Source: Alkaliphilus peptidifermentans DSM 18978 (lineage in GTDB: Bacteria; Bacillota; Clostridia; Peptostreptococcales; Natronincolaceae). From it: 58,872 bases of DNA. Positions 35,955-43,210 of the stretch are shown piece by piece; the first letter of the stretch is position 1; every line of letters begins with the position of its first letter. The notes beneath the pieces were generated by a model that saw nothing but the letters and a program-made list of their open reading frames with translations, was not told where the DNA came from and did not search any database. Made by a program: the position numbers and the translations under genes. The stretch is from the NCBI RefSeq assembly GCF_900101495.1, contig NZ_FMUS01000016.1, positions 47,725 to 106,596 on the forward strand, in the 5' to 3' direction.

Positions 35955-37049
35955 TTAATCATTATTGAAAAATTCTTCAGGAACTCGTACAAACCCTAAA
36001 CCACTTGCTTCAGGCAGGATTATTTTATATTCTTCAAAATTTGCTCCACCCTCTACTGGGTCAATACTGCATAGTGCTGGTCCATCCAAGTCAATTTTTG
36101 TTATAATGCTTTTTGCTCCTGCCAAATGAGCTGCTGCTGTTACACTAATCTTGCTTTCCAGCATGCACCCTATCATACATTCTACACCATAGGTTTCTGC
36201 AATGGAGCAAATCTTCAATGCATTATAGATTCCTCCAGTTTTCATCAGCTTTATATTAATTAAATCAGCTGCCCTCATCTCAAGAATTTTTAATGCATCC
36301 CTTGGTGAAAAAACACTTTCATCTGCCAATACTGGTATACTTACATTATCAGTTACAAGCTTCAATCCTTCAAAGTCATGGGCCAATACAGGTTGTTCTA
36401 CAAACTCTATTTCTAGCCCTGCATCCTCCATTTTCCTTAAAATATTTATTGCTTCCTTTGGTTTCCAACCTTGGTTAGCATCGATTCTAAGCTGGATATC
36501 ATAGCCTATAGCTTTTCTAATTGCCTTCATTCTTTCCATGTCTTTTAGAGGGTCTTTACCAACCTTAATTTTAAGGGTTTTATATCCCCGACCTACTGCA
36601 TCTAAGCTGTCTTTAACCATTTCCTCAGGCTCATTGACACTTATTGTTATATCTGTAATGATTTCCTTCTTATAGCCTCCTAATAGCTTGTATAAAGGTG
36701 CATTGTGGAGCTGTCCAAATAGATCATAAAGGGCAATATCTACAGCTGCTTTTCCACTTGAATTTTTTAATAGTGATCCATGTAGTCTTTGCATAACATC
36801 TTCAAAGTTATTAATACTTAAACCGATTAGTTGAGGCTTTATAGATTCATTGATGGCCCCGATTATTGCTCCAGTAGTATCTCCTGTAATTACAGCAGTA
36901 GGAGCAGCTTCACCATACCCAACATGTCCTGTATCTGTCACTACCTTAACCACTATATCCTCAATACTCTTCACTGTTCTTAAAGCCGTTTTAAAAGGTG
37001 TTCTTAAAGGAACTGATATCCTTCCTACCTGGATATCTACAATCTTCAT
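35955..37049 (-). CDS. L-Ala-D/L-Glu epimerase (dipeptide epimerase)
   Basis: Enolase-superfamily enzyme that turns L-Ala-D-Glu from peptidoglycan into L-Ala-L-Glu. All catalytic residues are visible: the KxK pair in TLKIKVG (Lys160, Lys162), metal ligands Asp190 (RIDANQ), Glu218 (VEQP) and Asp243 (LADES), and Lys267 (NIKLMK). The 364-residue length matches YkfB-type enzymes. It stands upstream of the sigma-54 activator. Its substrate is exactly what LD-carboxypeptidase and amidase action on murein tripeptide would leave, so it supports a salvage pathway. No sigma-54 promoter is seen directly before it. Confidence 0.88.
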   Translation of the reverse strand: MKIVDIQVGRISVPLRTPFKTALRTVKSIEDIVVKVVTDTGHVGYGEAAPTAVITGDTTGAIIGAINESIKPQLIGLSINNFEDVMQRLHGSLLKNSSGKAAVDIALYDLFGQLHNAPLYKLLGGYKKEIITDITISVNEPEEMVKDSLDAVGRGYKTLKIKVGKDPLKDMERMKAIRKAIGYDIQLRIDANQGWKPKEAINILRKMEDAGLEIEFVEQPVLAHDFEGLKLVTDNVSIPVLADESVFSPRDALKILEMRAADLINIKLMKTGGIYNALKICSIAETYGVECMIGCMLESKISVTAAAHLAGAKSIITKIDLDGPALCSIDPVEGGANFEEYKIILPEASGLGFVRVPEEFFNND

Positions 37050-37387
37050 AATTATCTTCCTCCCTTGATATATTAGCTCTATATATCAGATCACCTTATG
37101 CATATAAATTAAATTTTCTGTAATAATTTTAGTTTATCTAATTGTCCGTTTAATTGCAATACTTTTCAGAAGACTCAGTTGTTAAAGGATAAATAAAAAA
37201 AATTCTAATTCATAGAAAGCATATCTCTATTATGTTATATATAACATTTATTTTTTATGAATAATATTTATCATAATTAGAATTATCTTACTTTCAATAA
37301 AAAACACTCCCAATTTAAAAAATCAAGAGTGTTAAGTCAAATGACTGGCATTAATTGAGTTATTTTAATCAAAATGGTCTGATACAT
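37050..37387. other. Intergenic region with long inverted repeat
   Basis: No gene. It holds the inverted pair AATTCTAATT (37201-37210) and AATTAGAATT (37277-37286), enclosing a perfect 16-bp palindrome ATGTTATATATAACAT (37233-37248). It may be a small folded element or a binding site. Confidence 0.5.
37303..37333 (-). terminator. Terminator after the DUF3892 gene
   Basis: AACACTC / GAGTGTT stem with a 17-base loop, followed on the minus strand by a T-rich run, about 55 bases past the stop codon. Confidence 0.6.
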
Positions 37388-37618
37388 TTAAAGCAATTGC
37401 AAATTATCTAAATTATTATCTTTTTTACCATCAGCATTTGATCTTAAATATTCTCGACCATTTTTGGCCTTACCAACATTAACACCTTCGATTTTACCAT
37501 CCTTTGCTAAGGTAATTGCATCTTCTATTGCATATACATTACCATCTGTCAGCATAACATCAGTAATATCTCCATCAGGATTTTTTCTAACTTTAATAAT
37601 TCTAGTTTTGTCTATCAT
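37388..37618 (-). CDS. DUF3892 small protein
   Basis: A 76-residue cytosolic protein of the DUF3892 family, function unknown. It matches the family pattern: KTRIIKVRKNPDGDITDVML, then EDAITLAKDGKIEGVNVG and REYLRS. The start at 37618 is chosen because AGGAGGG lies eight bases before it; the longer frame lacks a ribosome site. A terminator follows at 37303. It is monocistronic. Confidence 0.78.
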   Translation of the reverse strand: MIDKTRIIKVRKNPDGDITDVMLTDGNVYAIEDAITLAKDGKIEGVNVGKAKNGREYLRSNADGKKDNNLDNLQLL

Positions 37619-37679
37619 ATTATGAATCCCTCCTGAAGATAGTGTTTGTATTGGCATATTATTTATGCGTATTGTATAC

Positions 37680-37937
37680 TTAATGACTATCTAGTTTCTT
37701 ATCAATATCCTTCAAATGTTTCTTCTGCATAAACTGCCATTGATCAGGAGAGTTTACACCATAAATAACACGACTGTGTCCAATTGCGTATCCAATAACA
37801 CTTCCTATTACTGCAGGTACGCCCAACCGAAGTCCTACCATTTCCACCAGCATAATTGCTGCTGCAATTGGAACATTAGCAATACTAGCAAGACTGGCTG
37901 CCATTCCTGCAATAACCAAGGAGGCTGAAAGCCCCAT
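37680..37937 (-). pseudogene. C-terminal remnant of a ClC chloride channel
   Basis: The 85-residue frame GLSASLVIAGMAASLASIAN, then VPIAAAIMLVEMVGLRLG and PAVIGSVIGYAIG, corresponds to the last membrane part of a ClC family channel or transporter. In-frame stops occur just upstream and the selectivity regions (GSGIP, GKEGP) are absent. About four fifths of the gene are lost, so it is a remnant. Confidence 0.75.
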
Positions 37938-37969
37938 GTCTCCATTGGAGATTAAGTACTAATTCCTAA

Positions 37970-38395
37970 TTAATCATTATAGCGCAAATCCTTTGTCCTC
38001 TCATTTGTAACTATATCATCCAGTATATCTGCAGTAGCAATAACTACTAATTTGCACTTAGTTATATCATCTCTATATAAATCCTTTAGTTCTTTACAGT
38101 TTATGGTTTTTAATCTATCTTCAACCCTATTTACCAGATCAGCTGTCAGCTCCTTTAGGCCTTCTGTTTCATGGGCTTTCTCCTTAGTAAATAGTATACC
38201 CAAAACTGCAACGGCGCCTGCTGCTGCACCGCACACTCCTTCCACAGCCATCCCTCCACCAAAACCTGACATAGCTTTTAAAGTTTCCTTTTGTAAGTTA
38301 AGCTTATATTCTTCATTTGCTGCATATATAATAGCTTCTGCACAATTAAGATCATACGTTGAGCTATAATATTTTTCTGCAAGTTTGCTTAGCAT
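37970..38395 (-). CDS. C_GCAxxG_C_C family protein
   Basis: A 141-residue protein with the family hallmark: an N-terminal Cys in LNCAEAI, then GFGGGMAVEGVCGAAAGAVAVLG (the GCAxxG-like region), and further Cys residues in INCKEL and TKCKLV. The family is thought to bind a redox cofactor or metal but its role is unknown. An AGGGGAG site precedes the ATG. It follows the ClC remnant without obvious link. Confidence 0.8.
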   Translation of the reverse strand: MLSKLAEKYYSSTYDLNCAEAIIYAANEEYKLNLQKETLKAMSGFGGGMAVEGVCGAAAGAVAVLGILFTKEKAHETEGLKELTADLVNRVEDRLKTINCKELKDLYRDDITKCKLVVIATADILDDIVTNERTKDLRYND

Positions 38396-38427
38396 TTTTT
38401 TCTCCCCTTTTCTAATTCTTTATTCTC

Positions 38428-38479
38428 TTGGGTCGACAGGGTCGTGGGCCCTGGGTGGACAGGGTCGTCCACCCCTACT
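38428..38479. repeat. GC-rich hairpin repeat (GACAGGGTCGT units)
   Basis: Two near-copies of a unit around GACAGGGTCGT, the second forming a perfect 8-bp stem GGGTGGAC-AGGGTC-GTCCACCC. GC content is far above the surroundings, as in small dispersed repeats of Clostridia. It lies between two minus-strand genes. Confidence 0.6.
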
Positions 38480-38536
38480 TTATTTGTTCCCTATTAGTTT
38501 TTAGGTCTTCATTACTCATTACTCATTGATTTTTGA

Positions 38537-39640
38537 TTAATAGACCATTCCCCTTGCCGATACAATTATTTCAGTTTCTACCCTGCCATTTCTAACACCA
38601 TATATCTTATCAAGCATATTTGCTGCAGTACAGGCATGATTTGGTATTATTTCAATTATTTCTCCAACCTTTAAGCTTATTTCCTTTGGGTCATATTGAA
38701 GCTTTCCAAGCTCCTCTGATAATCCTTTTACAGTAATACTCCCTTTACCCTTGATTCTGCCATAGCCTACAATATTATTATTTCCATGGGCACCTGCATC
38801 TAGGCACAGGATTTTACTTCCTGCATCTATTATGGCTCTATCTTCTTCCGGAACACTTATTACTGTGGCAAGAATTGATAGAGCACATCTCTCCTCTGGA
38901 ACCACCCCTAAAGCCACCTGAACTGCGTCGTAGAAAACGTAATTGCCAGGACGAATCTGCTTAATTAATCCAAAATTTTCAATTGCCATTACTGTAGGGG
39001 TAGATCCTATTGCTATTATTTCACAATTAATACCTTCCTTTTGTAGCTGTTGGGCAGCTACCTCAACTGCATTAATCTCTTCTCTCGCAGCTCTTTTTAC
39101 ATCATCTTTATTAATAGCTCCATATACATGTCCTCCATGGGTTGCTACTCCCACAATCTTCACATTGCTTAAATTTCTAATAGTTCTATAGAATTCTCCT
39201 GCAGTATTAGGTGTTATACCTAATCTTTTAAGTCCACTATCTACAATTATGATACACTTAAATATAATCCCTGCTTCGATGCCTTTTTCATTCAGTATAG
39301 TAGCTGCTGCAATTGAATCAATGCTACAATATATTTCAGCCTTTTTTGTCAGATCAATCAGTCGTTGTAGCTTATTCTCACCTATTATTGGATAAGCCAG
39401 TATAATTCTCTTTACATTAGCCTCTACCATTTTTTCAGCCTCAGACAGCTTTGCTGTCAATATACCCTTCCCGCCGGCCTCCATCTGCTTCTCTACTATA
39501 TAGGAGCTTTTGTGGGTTTTAATCATTGGCCATAGCTCCACCCCATGATGATCTGCTAGCCTCTGCATTTCTTCTATATTCCTTTCAAGCTTGTCTAAAT
39601 CTACCACCAAGCAAGGAGTCTCTAAATTTTTTATATCCAT
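38537..39640 (-). CDS. D-threonine aldolase / D-serine dehydratase-like PLP enzyme
   Basis: Fold III PLP enzyme acting on a D-amino acid. The 367-residue protein has the Lys in PMIKTHKS, the metal/PLP region in VATHGGHVYG and the C-terminal IPNHACTAANM that carries the zinc-binding His and Cys of the DSD1-like family. The start at 39640 follows GGGGGATTACT. Exact substrate (D-Thr, D-Ser or another) is unknown. Its nearness to the peptidoglycan-peptide genes fits a role in D-amino acid use, but it lies on a separate unit. Confidence 0.82.
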   Translation of the reverse strand: MDIKNLETPCLVVDLDKLERNIEEMQRLADHHGVELWPMIKTHKSSYIVEKQMEAGGKGILTAKLSEAEKMVEANVKRIILAYPIIGENKLQRLIDLTKKAEIYCSIDSIAAATILNEKGIEAGIIFKCIIIVDSGLKRLGITPNTAGEFYRTIRNLSNVKIVGVATHGGHVYGAINKDDVKRAAREEINAVEVAAQQLQKEGINCEIIAIGSTPTVMAIENFGLIKQIRPGNYVFYDAVQVALGVVPEERCALSILATVISVPEEDRAIIDAGSKILCLDAGAHGNNNIVGYGRIKGKGSITVKGLSEELGKLQYDPKEISLKVGEIIEIIPNHACTAANMLDKIYGVRNGRVETEIIVSARGMVY

Positions 39641-39741
39641 AGTAATCCCCCTTATTAGCAATGGGCAGACTGAGTTGTCCCCCCTATGCAATTTGTTTTC
39701 TTGTGTTTATTTTACATTTTACTGCTTTTGTTTTCAATTAC

Positions 39742-42156
39742 TTACTCTACACCTCGAAAATAGTGTCCACGGGTGAAGCTCTTTGGTAAAGCTGCTGTTG
39801 AATCTTCATTCTCAATGTGATTGATTAGCTTCTGTACTTCAGCTGGGCTTTCATCGGTGATAGATAACTGGAGCCTCTTAGGATTAATCTTTCTTAGTTC
39901 CTTAAGCTTATCCAGCATATATAGGGGCTGTGAATTTAATATTATAGTTCTTCCTAAAAAGTCCTTTGCAATGGGAAATGCCATATTTTTTTGATCTGTT
40001 AGTTTCCATTTATAATCATATGCCATTACATTACACTGATGGCACTTGTGGTTACACTCCTTTTGAAGCTTCAGTGGACAATATTCTAAAGTCATTACAG
40101 CCAGCTTGCCATAAGCCATAAGCTCTATGTCTATCGATTTGTTAGCCATAATGCTCCCTATGGATTTTAAATCTAACTCTGTTGATAATACAACCCCTTT
40201 AACTCCTAAGGCTAGAAGGGTATCAATAGTATAGCTATTAAAGGGATTTAAGGTGTAATCCGCTACAACAGGGAGGTTGAAGGACTTTTGTCCAATGCTT
40301 ATCATCCCAATATCACCTGCTAAAATACCGTCTAGCTTTAGATTTCTAAGCTTTTCATTAATTAAAATATACTCTTTATCCTTTACAATATTAGGGGACC
40401 TAAAATAAATTTCCCACTTATATTTCCTGCAGTGTTCAATTGCCTCCTTAATTGTATTTAAATCTCCATAATATACCCTTGTAATTTCTTTTGCTTCAAT
40501 AGATTTTAGTATGTCTATACTATCTATCCGTAAGGATAACTCTGTTTTTTTATCGTTACCTTCAATGAGCCTAGAGATTGGTTCCTTTAGTGGTTTCTTA
40601 CCTATATCTTTAACAGCTATTCTCTTATTATGGTTACTCCTTATATCTTTTAATTTATCTATTGCACCTCTTCTAAGACTGTTTATTGACGACACAGGTA
40701 CAGAAACCCCATCCTCCAGCTGAAGCTTAATATGTTCAAATGTAAAGGGAGTTCCTCCAAGCTTATTAAGGTTTTCCAGCACCCGTTCCTCTGATATTGG
40801 CATTTTTTTAGCTTCTTCAACTATGTATTCAGATTCTTGATATACTGTATTTCCTGCTTCGTCCCATATATAAAGCTTCATCGGCTTAGACTTCTCAACT
40901 ATAGCTTCTCCCCAGATCTTTATGGCAACATCCTTATTTGCATAGGTGTTTTCCAGTTCATTCATTAGGTTTATATCAAGGGTTTTAAAAACTTTATCCC
41001 CTTTTTTTATACTACCCTTCATCTCAAACTCTACTATACTTCCTTTTTCAGCATGTATTACTGGTTTCTTATTAACAAATAAAGCCGAAATGTATCCCCC
41101 AATATCATGTTGGGTTGAACTCCACACCTCTACCCCATCTCCTTTGGCCAATGGGTCATTTAAAAGCAACTGTACGAAATTCTTCTCTGGAAATACTGCT
41201 TTTACCTCACCTAAATAGATTCCTCTGTTATTGGGCTTTTCTATATTTGTAATTTCTTCCCTTGGACTACTGAATAAAAAGCCCCTAGTGAACTTTCTAT
41301 TAAATATTTGAGCCATTTCATGCTGTGTTTTTTCATCCTTAATTACTTGCTTTGTGCTAATGTAGTTATCAATGGCCCTTCTATAGCTTCTTACGATTGA
41401 AGCAACGTATTGAGGTTTTTTCATTCGTCCTTCAATTTTAAAGGAGGTAACTCCACTATCAATTAGCTGATCCACATATTGCAATGTGTTTAAATCCCGC
41501 ATGCTTAAATGATAAGCTTGATTGTCTTTTCCCTTACCCTCATCAGATAAAAGCCTATAGCTTCTGCGACAGGGCTGAGCACACCTACCTCTGTTGCCAC
41601 TACGCCCCCCAATATAGCTACTCATTAAGCATTGTCCTGAATAAGAAACACAAAGGGCGCCATGGATAAAAACCTCAAGCTCCATTCCAGTTGATTTATG
41701 TATTTTTGCAATTTCTTCAAGGCTTAGCTCCCTTGCCAGTACCACTCTTTTAACCCCAAGCTCTTTAACCACTTCTATTCCATGACTATTATGAAGGGTC
41801 ATTTGGGTGCTACAATGGAGCTCAAAATCTGGAAATCCATGATGGATTAAAGATAAGACCCCTAAGTCTTGAATGATTAATGCATCAACATCTATCTCAT
41901 ATAAAAATGCAACATATTCTAAAAGCTTATTAACCTCTGTATCCTTTAGTAGGGTATTGATGGTGACATATATCTTCATTCCTCTTATATGTGCAAATTC
42001 AACAGCTTCCTTTAGTGTATCTCTGTCAAAATTTGATGCATAGGCTCTGGCACTGAAATCTTTACCACCTAAATAGACAGCGTCTGCTCCATTAAGGAGG
42101 GCTGCCTTTAATGCATCGAAGCTTCCAGCTGGTGCTAGCAATTCGATTGTAGACAT
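39742..42156 (-). CDS. U32 family peptidase-like protein (RlhA-type)
   Basis: An 804-residue U32 protein with the added C-terminal DUF3656-like part. The N-terminal half shows ELLAPAGSFDALKAALLNGA, DAVYLGGKDFSARAYASNF and SGQCLMSSYIGGRSGNRGRC with CAQPCR, the conserved cysteines that hold a Fe-S cluster in the RlhA/TrhP group. Such proteins hydroxylate rRNA or tRNA bases rather than cut proteins. The start at 42156 follows AGAAAGGTTG. It is monocistronic, followed closely by the D-amino acid enzyme. Confidence 0.88.
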   Translation of the reverse strand: MSTIELLAPAGSFDALKAALLNGADAVYLGGKDFSARAYASNFDRDTLKEAVEFAHIRGMKIYVTINTLLKDTEVNKLLEYVAFLYEIDVDALIIQDLGVLSLIHHGFPDFELHCSTQMTLHNSHGIEVVKELGVKRVVLARELSLEEIAKIHKSTGMELEVFIHGALCVSYSGQCLMSSYIGGRSGNRGRCAQPCRRSYRLLSDEGKGKDNQAYHLSMRDLNTLQYVDQLIDSGVTSFKIEGRMKKPQYVASIVRSYRRAIDNYISTKQVIKDEKTQHEMAQIFNRKFTRGFLFSSPREEITNIEKPNNRGIYLGEVKAVFPEKNFVQLLLNDPLAKGDGVEVWSSTQHDIGGYISALFVNKKPVIHAEKGSIVEFEMKGSIKKGDKVFKTLDINLMNELENTYANKDVAIKIWGEAIVEKSKPMKLYIWDEAGNTVYQESEYIVEEAKKMPISEERVLENLNKLGGTPFTFEHIKLQLEDGVSVPVSSINSLRRGAIDKLKDIRSNHNKRIAVKDIGKKPLKEPISRLIEGNDKKTELSLRIDSIDILKSIEAKEITRVYYGDLNTIKEAIEHCRKYKWEIYFRSPNIVKDKEYILINEKLRNLKLDGILAGDIGMISIGQKSFNLPVVADYTLNPFNSYTIDTLLALGVKGVVLSTELDLKSIGSIMANKSIDIELMAYGKLAVMTLEYCPLKLQKECNHKCHQCNVMAYDYKWKLTDQKNMAFPIAKDFLGRTIILNSQPLYMLDKLKELRKINPKRLQLSITDESPAEVQKLINHIENEDSTAALPKSFTRGHYFRGVE

Positions 42157-42535
42157 ATTAAAACAACCTTTCTTAAACAAATTGATAAGTATTATGTTAA
42201 AAGTTATAAGTTTAATGATTAATGTTGAATGTTGAATGTTGAATTGATGTTGAAATTTACTACAGTAAATTTCTTCCTAGATTACTCATTACTCATTTAA
42301 ATATTTGGACATTTTTCGAACAAAAGCATTTCATGCGTTAAATCCTATGGATAAAATGCTTTTGTTTTCCAAAGGAACCCCTCAGGTCCTTTGGACGCTT
42401 CGCTGTATCCTCCTCATTGATCATAAGGGGGATCGCCCCCTTAACAACCCCGAATTTAATAGAAAAGTAGGACTTTTCTATTAAATAAAAAAAAGTAGCA
42501 ATATTATTATATCACTACTTCTAAAAACCATGTGG
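42157..42535. repeat. Intergenic hairpin cluster with AATGTTGAATG repeats
   Basis: No gene. It contains a tandem TGAATGT-type repeat (42223-42258), the phrase ATTACTCATTACTCATT, and four successive hairpins: AAAAGCATTT (42322-42363), TCCAAAGGA (42368-42395), AAGGGGG-ATCG-CCCCCTT (42425-42442) and a 14-bp stem at 42455-42485. The last one serves as the zapA terminator. The rest resembles dispersed intergenic repeats. Confidence 0.6.
42455..42485 (-). terminator. Terminator after zapA
   Basis: Perfect 14-bp stem TTTAATAGAAAAGT / ACTTTTCTATTAAA with loop AGG, about 50 bases past the zapA stop codon. Confidence 0.7.
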
Positions 42536-43093
42536 TTATTTATTTTTGTACTTTCCCTTTTCAGAGGTTTCTATATAACCTTCCAGCTGTTTTCTTGCTT
42601 CAACAAGCTTTAATTGGTTTTCAAACAGCTTATTTTGAAGATCATTTATAATTTCTTCTGCCTTTTGTAAATCATTTTCCTTTTCCTGCAGCCTATTTTT
42701 AAGTGAAATGGTTTCCTTCTCATGATTCTCTTTAAATTGTCTCAACTCATTTAATTGCTCATCCTGTTGTAAGCCGAAGTACTCTGTTTCTTCTAGGCGT
42801 TTTTGAGTAATCTCAAGCTCTGCCTTTATTTTTTCAAGTTTATTCAAAGGGACAGTATATTGCTGTTGTAAGAGCTCTATCTCATCTTTTTGCTTTAAAT
42901 ATTGATCTGCAATATTTATGGATGTTAAAACAGCAATCATAGATGTGCTAAGCCGCTTATTTGCCCTTGCTACTTCTTCCATACGATCATCCACAAAGCT
43001 ACCTACCTTTAAAAGGTATTCTTTAGGTTCTGCTCCGACGATTGGATACTCTTGTCCATTTATTTTGATTAAAACTTTGTTTTTAACCTGCAT
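42536..43093 (-). CDS. zapA: Cell division protein ZapA
   Basis: ZapA stabilises FtsZ bundles at midcell. The N-terminal 85 residues match the family: VLIKINGQEYPIVG, AEPKEYLLKVGSFVDDRM and AVLTSINIADQYL. The rest is a long coiled coil (about 75-180), longer than in E. coli but normal for Clostridia. AAAGGGGCTGG precedes the ATG. It follows pheT, as is common in Firmicutes, with a 117-base gap. Confidence 0.9.
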   Translation of the reverse strand: MQVKNKVLIKINGQEYPIVGAEPKEYLLKVGSFVDDRMEEVARANKRLSTSMIAVLTSINIADQYLKQKDEIELLQQQYTVPLNKLEKIKAELEITQKRLEETEYFGLQQDEQLNELRQFKENHEKETISLKNRLQEKENDLQKAEEIINDLQNKLFENQLKLVEARKQLEGYIETSEKGKYKNK

Positions 43094-43210
43094 AAATCCA
43101 GCCCCTTTAAATGAATATAATCATTCACTTAAATAATTTCTTTATAAAGTTGCAATATCCTGCAAAAATTATATAAACTTCTATATTTTTTTAAATTTTG
43201 GAGAACAGTC

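Noticed and set aside
37340-37356. Second sigma-54 promoter (CTGGCATTAATTGAG)
   Set aside because: Spacing between the GG and the GA/GC elements is wrong, and it faces no gene on the plus strand.
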